Shown here: positions 17,665 to 18,017 of the stretch, piece after piece
How positions within the stretch are numbered: the stretch's first letter is position 1
Layout: every line of letters begins with the position of its first letter
Assembly: GCA_000310025.1 (NCBI GenBank)
Contig: FN649754.1
Span: 209,132-227,148, forward strand
Source: Ectocarpus siliculosus
Lineage: Eukaryota; Sar; Phaeophyceae; Ectocarpales; Ectocarpaceae
Reading direction: 5' to 3'
DNA length: 18,017 nt
The notes under the pieces: model-generated
Database searches by the model: none
Told to the model about the DNA's origin: nothing
What the model saw: the letters and a program-made list of their open reading frames with translations, nothing else
Translations under genes and position numbers: made by a program

Positions 17665-18017
17665 CCACCGCCCTCCCCCCCTCCCGGTACTTCTTCTCCG
17701 CCGCCGACATCTTGGGGGCGGTCAGCCTCTCCCCGTAACTCGGCGTACTCCGCAGCAGCCCCCCACCAATCATCCCCCCCCCCCCGCTCCCCCCCCCCCG
17801 CCCCCCCCCAAACCCGGGGTTCTCTAAGACCCCCCCCCCCACGGGGGGACCCGTGTTTCCCTCCCCCCCGGCGACCATCTCCTCTTTTTCCCCGCGCCCC
17901 CTCCCGTACAACACGGTTCTCCGCCCCCCAGCCCCAGCGGAATCCACCCTTTTTTCATAACACTCCCCGGACAAAAGTCCGAACCCCCCCCTCCCCCGAG
18001 ACTAGCTCCCCCCGCCC
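17665..18017. other. C-homopolymer-rich tail, possibly low-quality sequence
   Basis: From about 17665 to the end the plus strand is dominated by C runs of 6 to 12, with interspersed short ordinary words. The composition changes abruptly from the preceding DNA. This is typical either of a pyrimidine-rich simple sequence or of unreliable base calls at a contig end. The open minus-strand Gly/Arg-rich frame across it is a by-product of the composition. Confidence 0.55.

Noticed and set aside
17654-17974. Minus-strand Gly/Arg-rich open frame
   Set aside because: It is a translation of the C-homopolymer-rich tail, whose quality is doubtful.
1-18017. tRNA or rRNA genes
   Set aside because: No cloverleaf with T-loop GGTTCGAATCC-like sequence and no rRNA core sequence was noticed by eye on either strand; a covariance-model scan would be the decisive test.

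Overview
This window is eukaryotic DNA made almost entirely of transposable elements. It holds a Ty1/copia polyprotein, Helitron Rep genes with eukaryote-type zinc-finger and HUH motifs, large inverted-repeat elements, and GC3-rich exon-like stretches next to pyrimidine-rich intron-like DNA. There is no sign of operons, bacterial ribosome binding sites or any rRNA or tRNA gene. The mix fits a microbial eukaryote (an alga, oomycete or similar protist), but nothing seen fixes the lineage.

Layout, left to right. (1) 1-3186 is the 3' part of a decayed Ty1/copia retrotransposon: linker, reverse transcriptase and RNase H, then a 178-bp tandem duplication, a polypurine tract and a probable 3' LTR. 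(2) 3187-3955 has no recognisable gene. (3) 3956-5264 is a foldback element with two near-identical arms of about 570 bp around a 173-bp spacer. (4) 5265-6133 holds two exon-like segments of an unidentified, apparently broken gene. (5) 6186-12618 is Helitron-derived. One Helitron Rep gene (left part 6196-7946, right part 11382-12618) is split at a single point by a 3,435-bp insert (7947-11381), which carries a second, better preserved Rep copy running through that same point. A GC-rich hairpin ends 10 nt before the insert's right edge. (6) 12826-16964 is a 4.1-kb element with terminal inverted repeats of about 580 bp, no recognisable transposase, and an internal satellite-like array. The array repeats every 167-171 bp, and each unit consists of two half-units of about 84 bp carrying regularly spaced ACCCTG boxes. 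(7) 16965-18017 is unassigned and ends in a C-homopolymer-rich stretch that may be a low-quality contig end.

No intact gene is present. The most notable results are the Helitron-in-Helitron junction at matching coordinates, the phased ACCCTG array that ends in opposite-strand boxes and a 20-bp palindrome, and a recurring pattern of exactly 4-bp tandem duplications. Seven such duplications are seen, six by comparing repeat copies and one from a frameshift in the copia reverse transcriptase.
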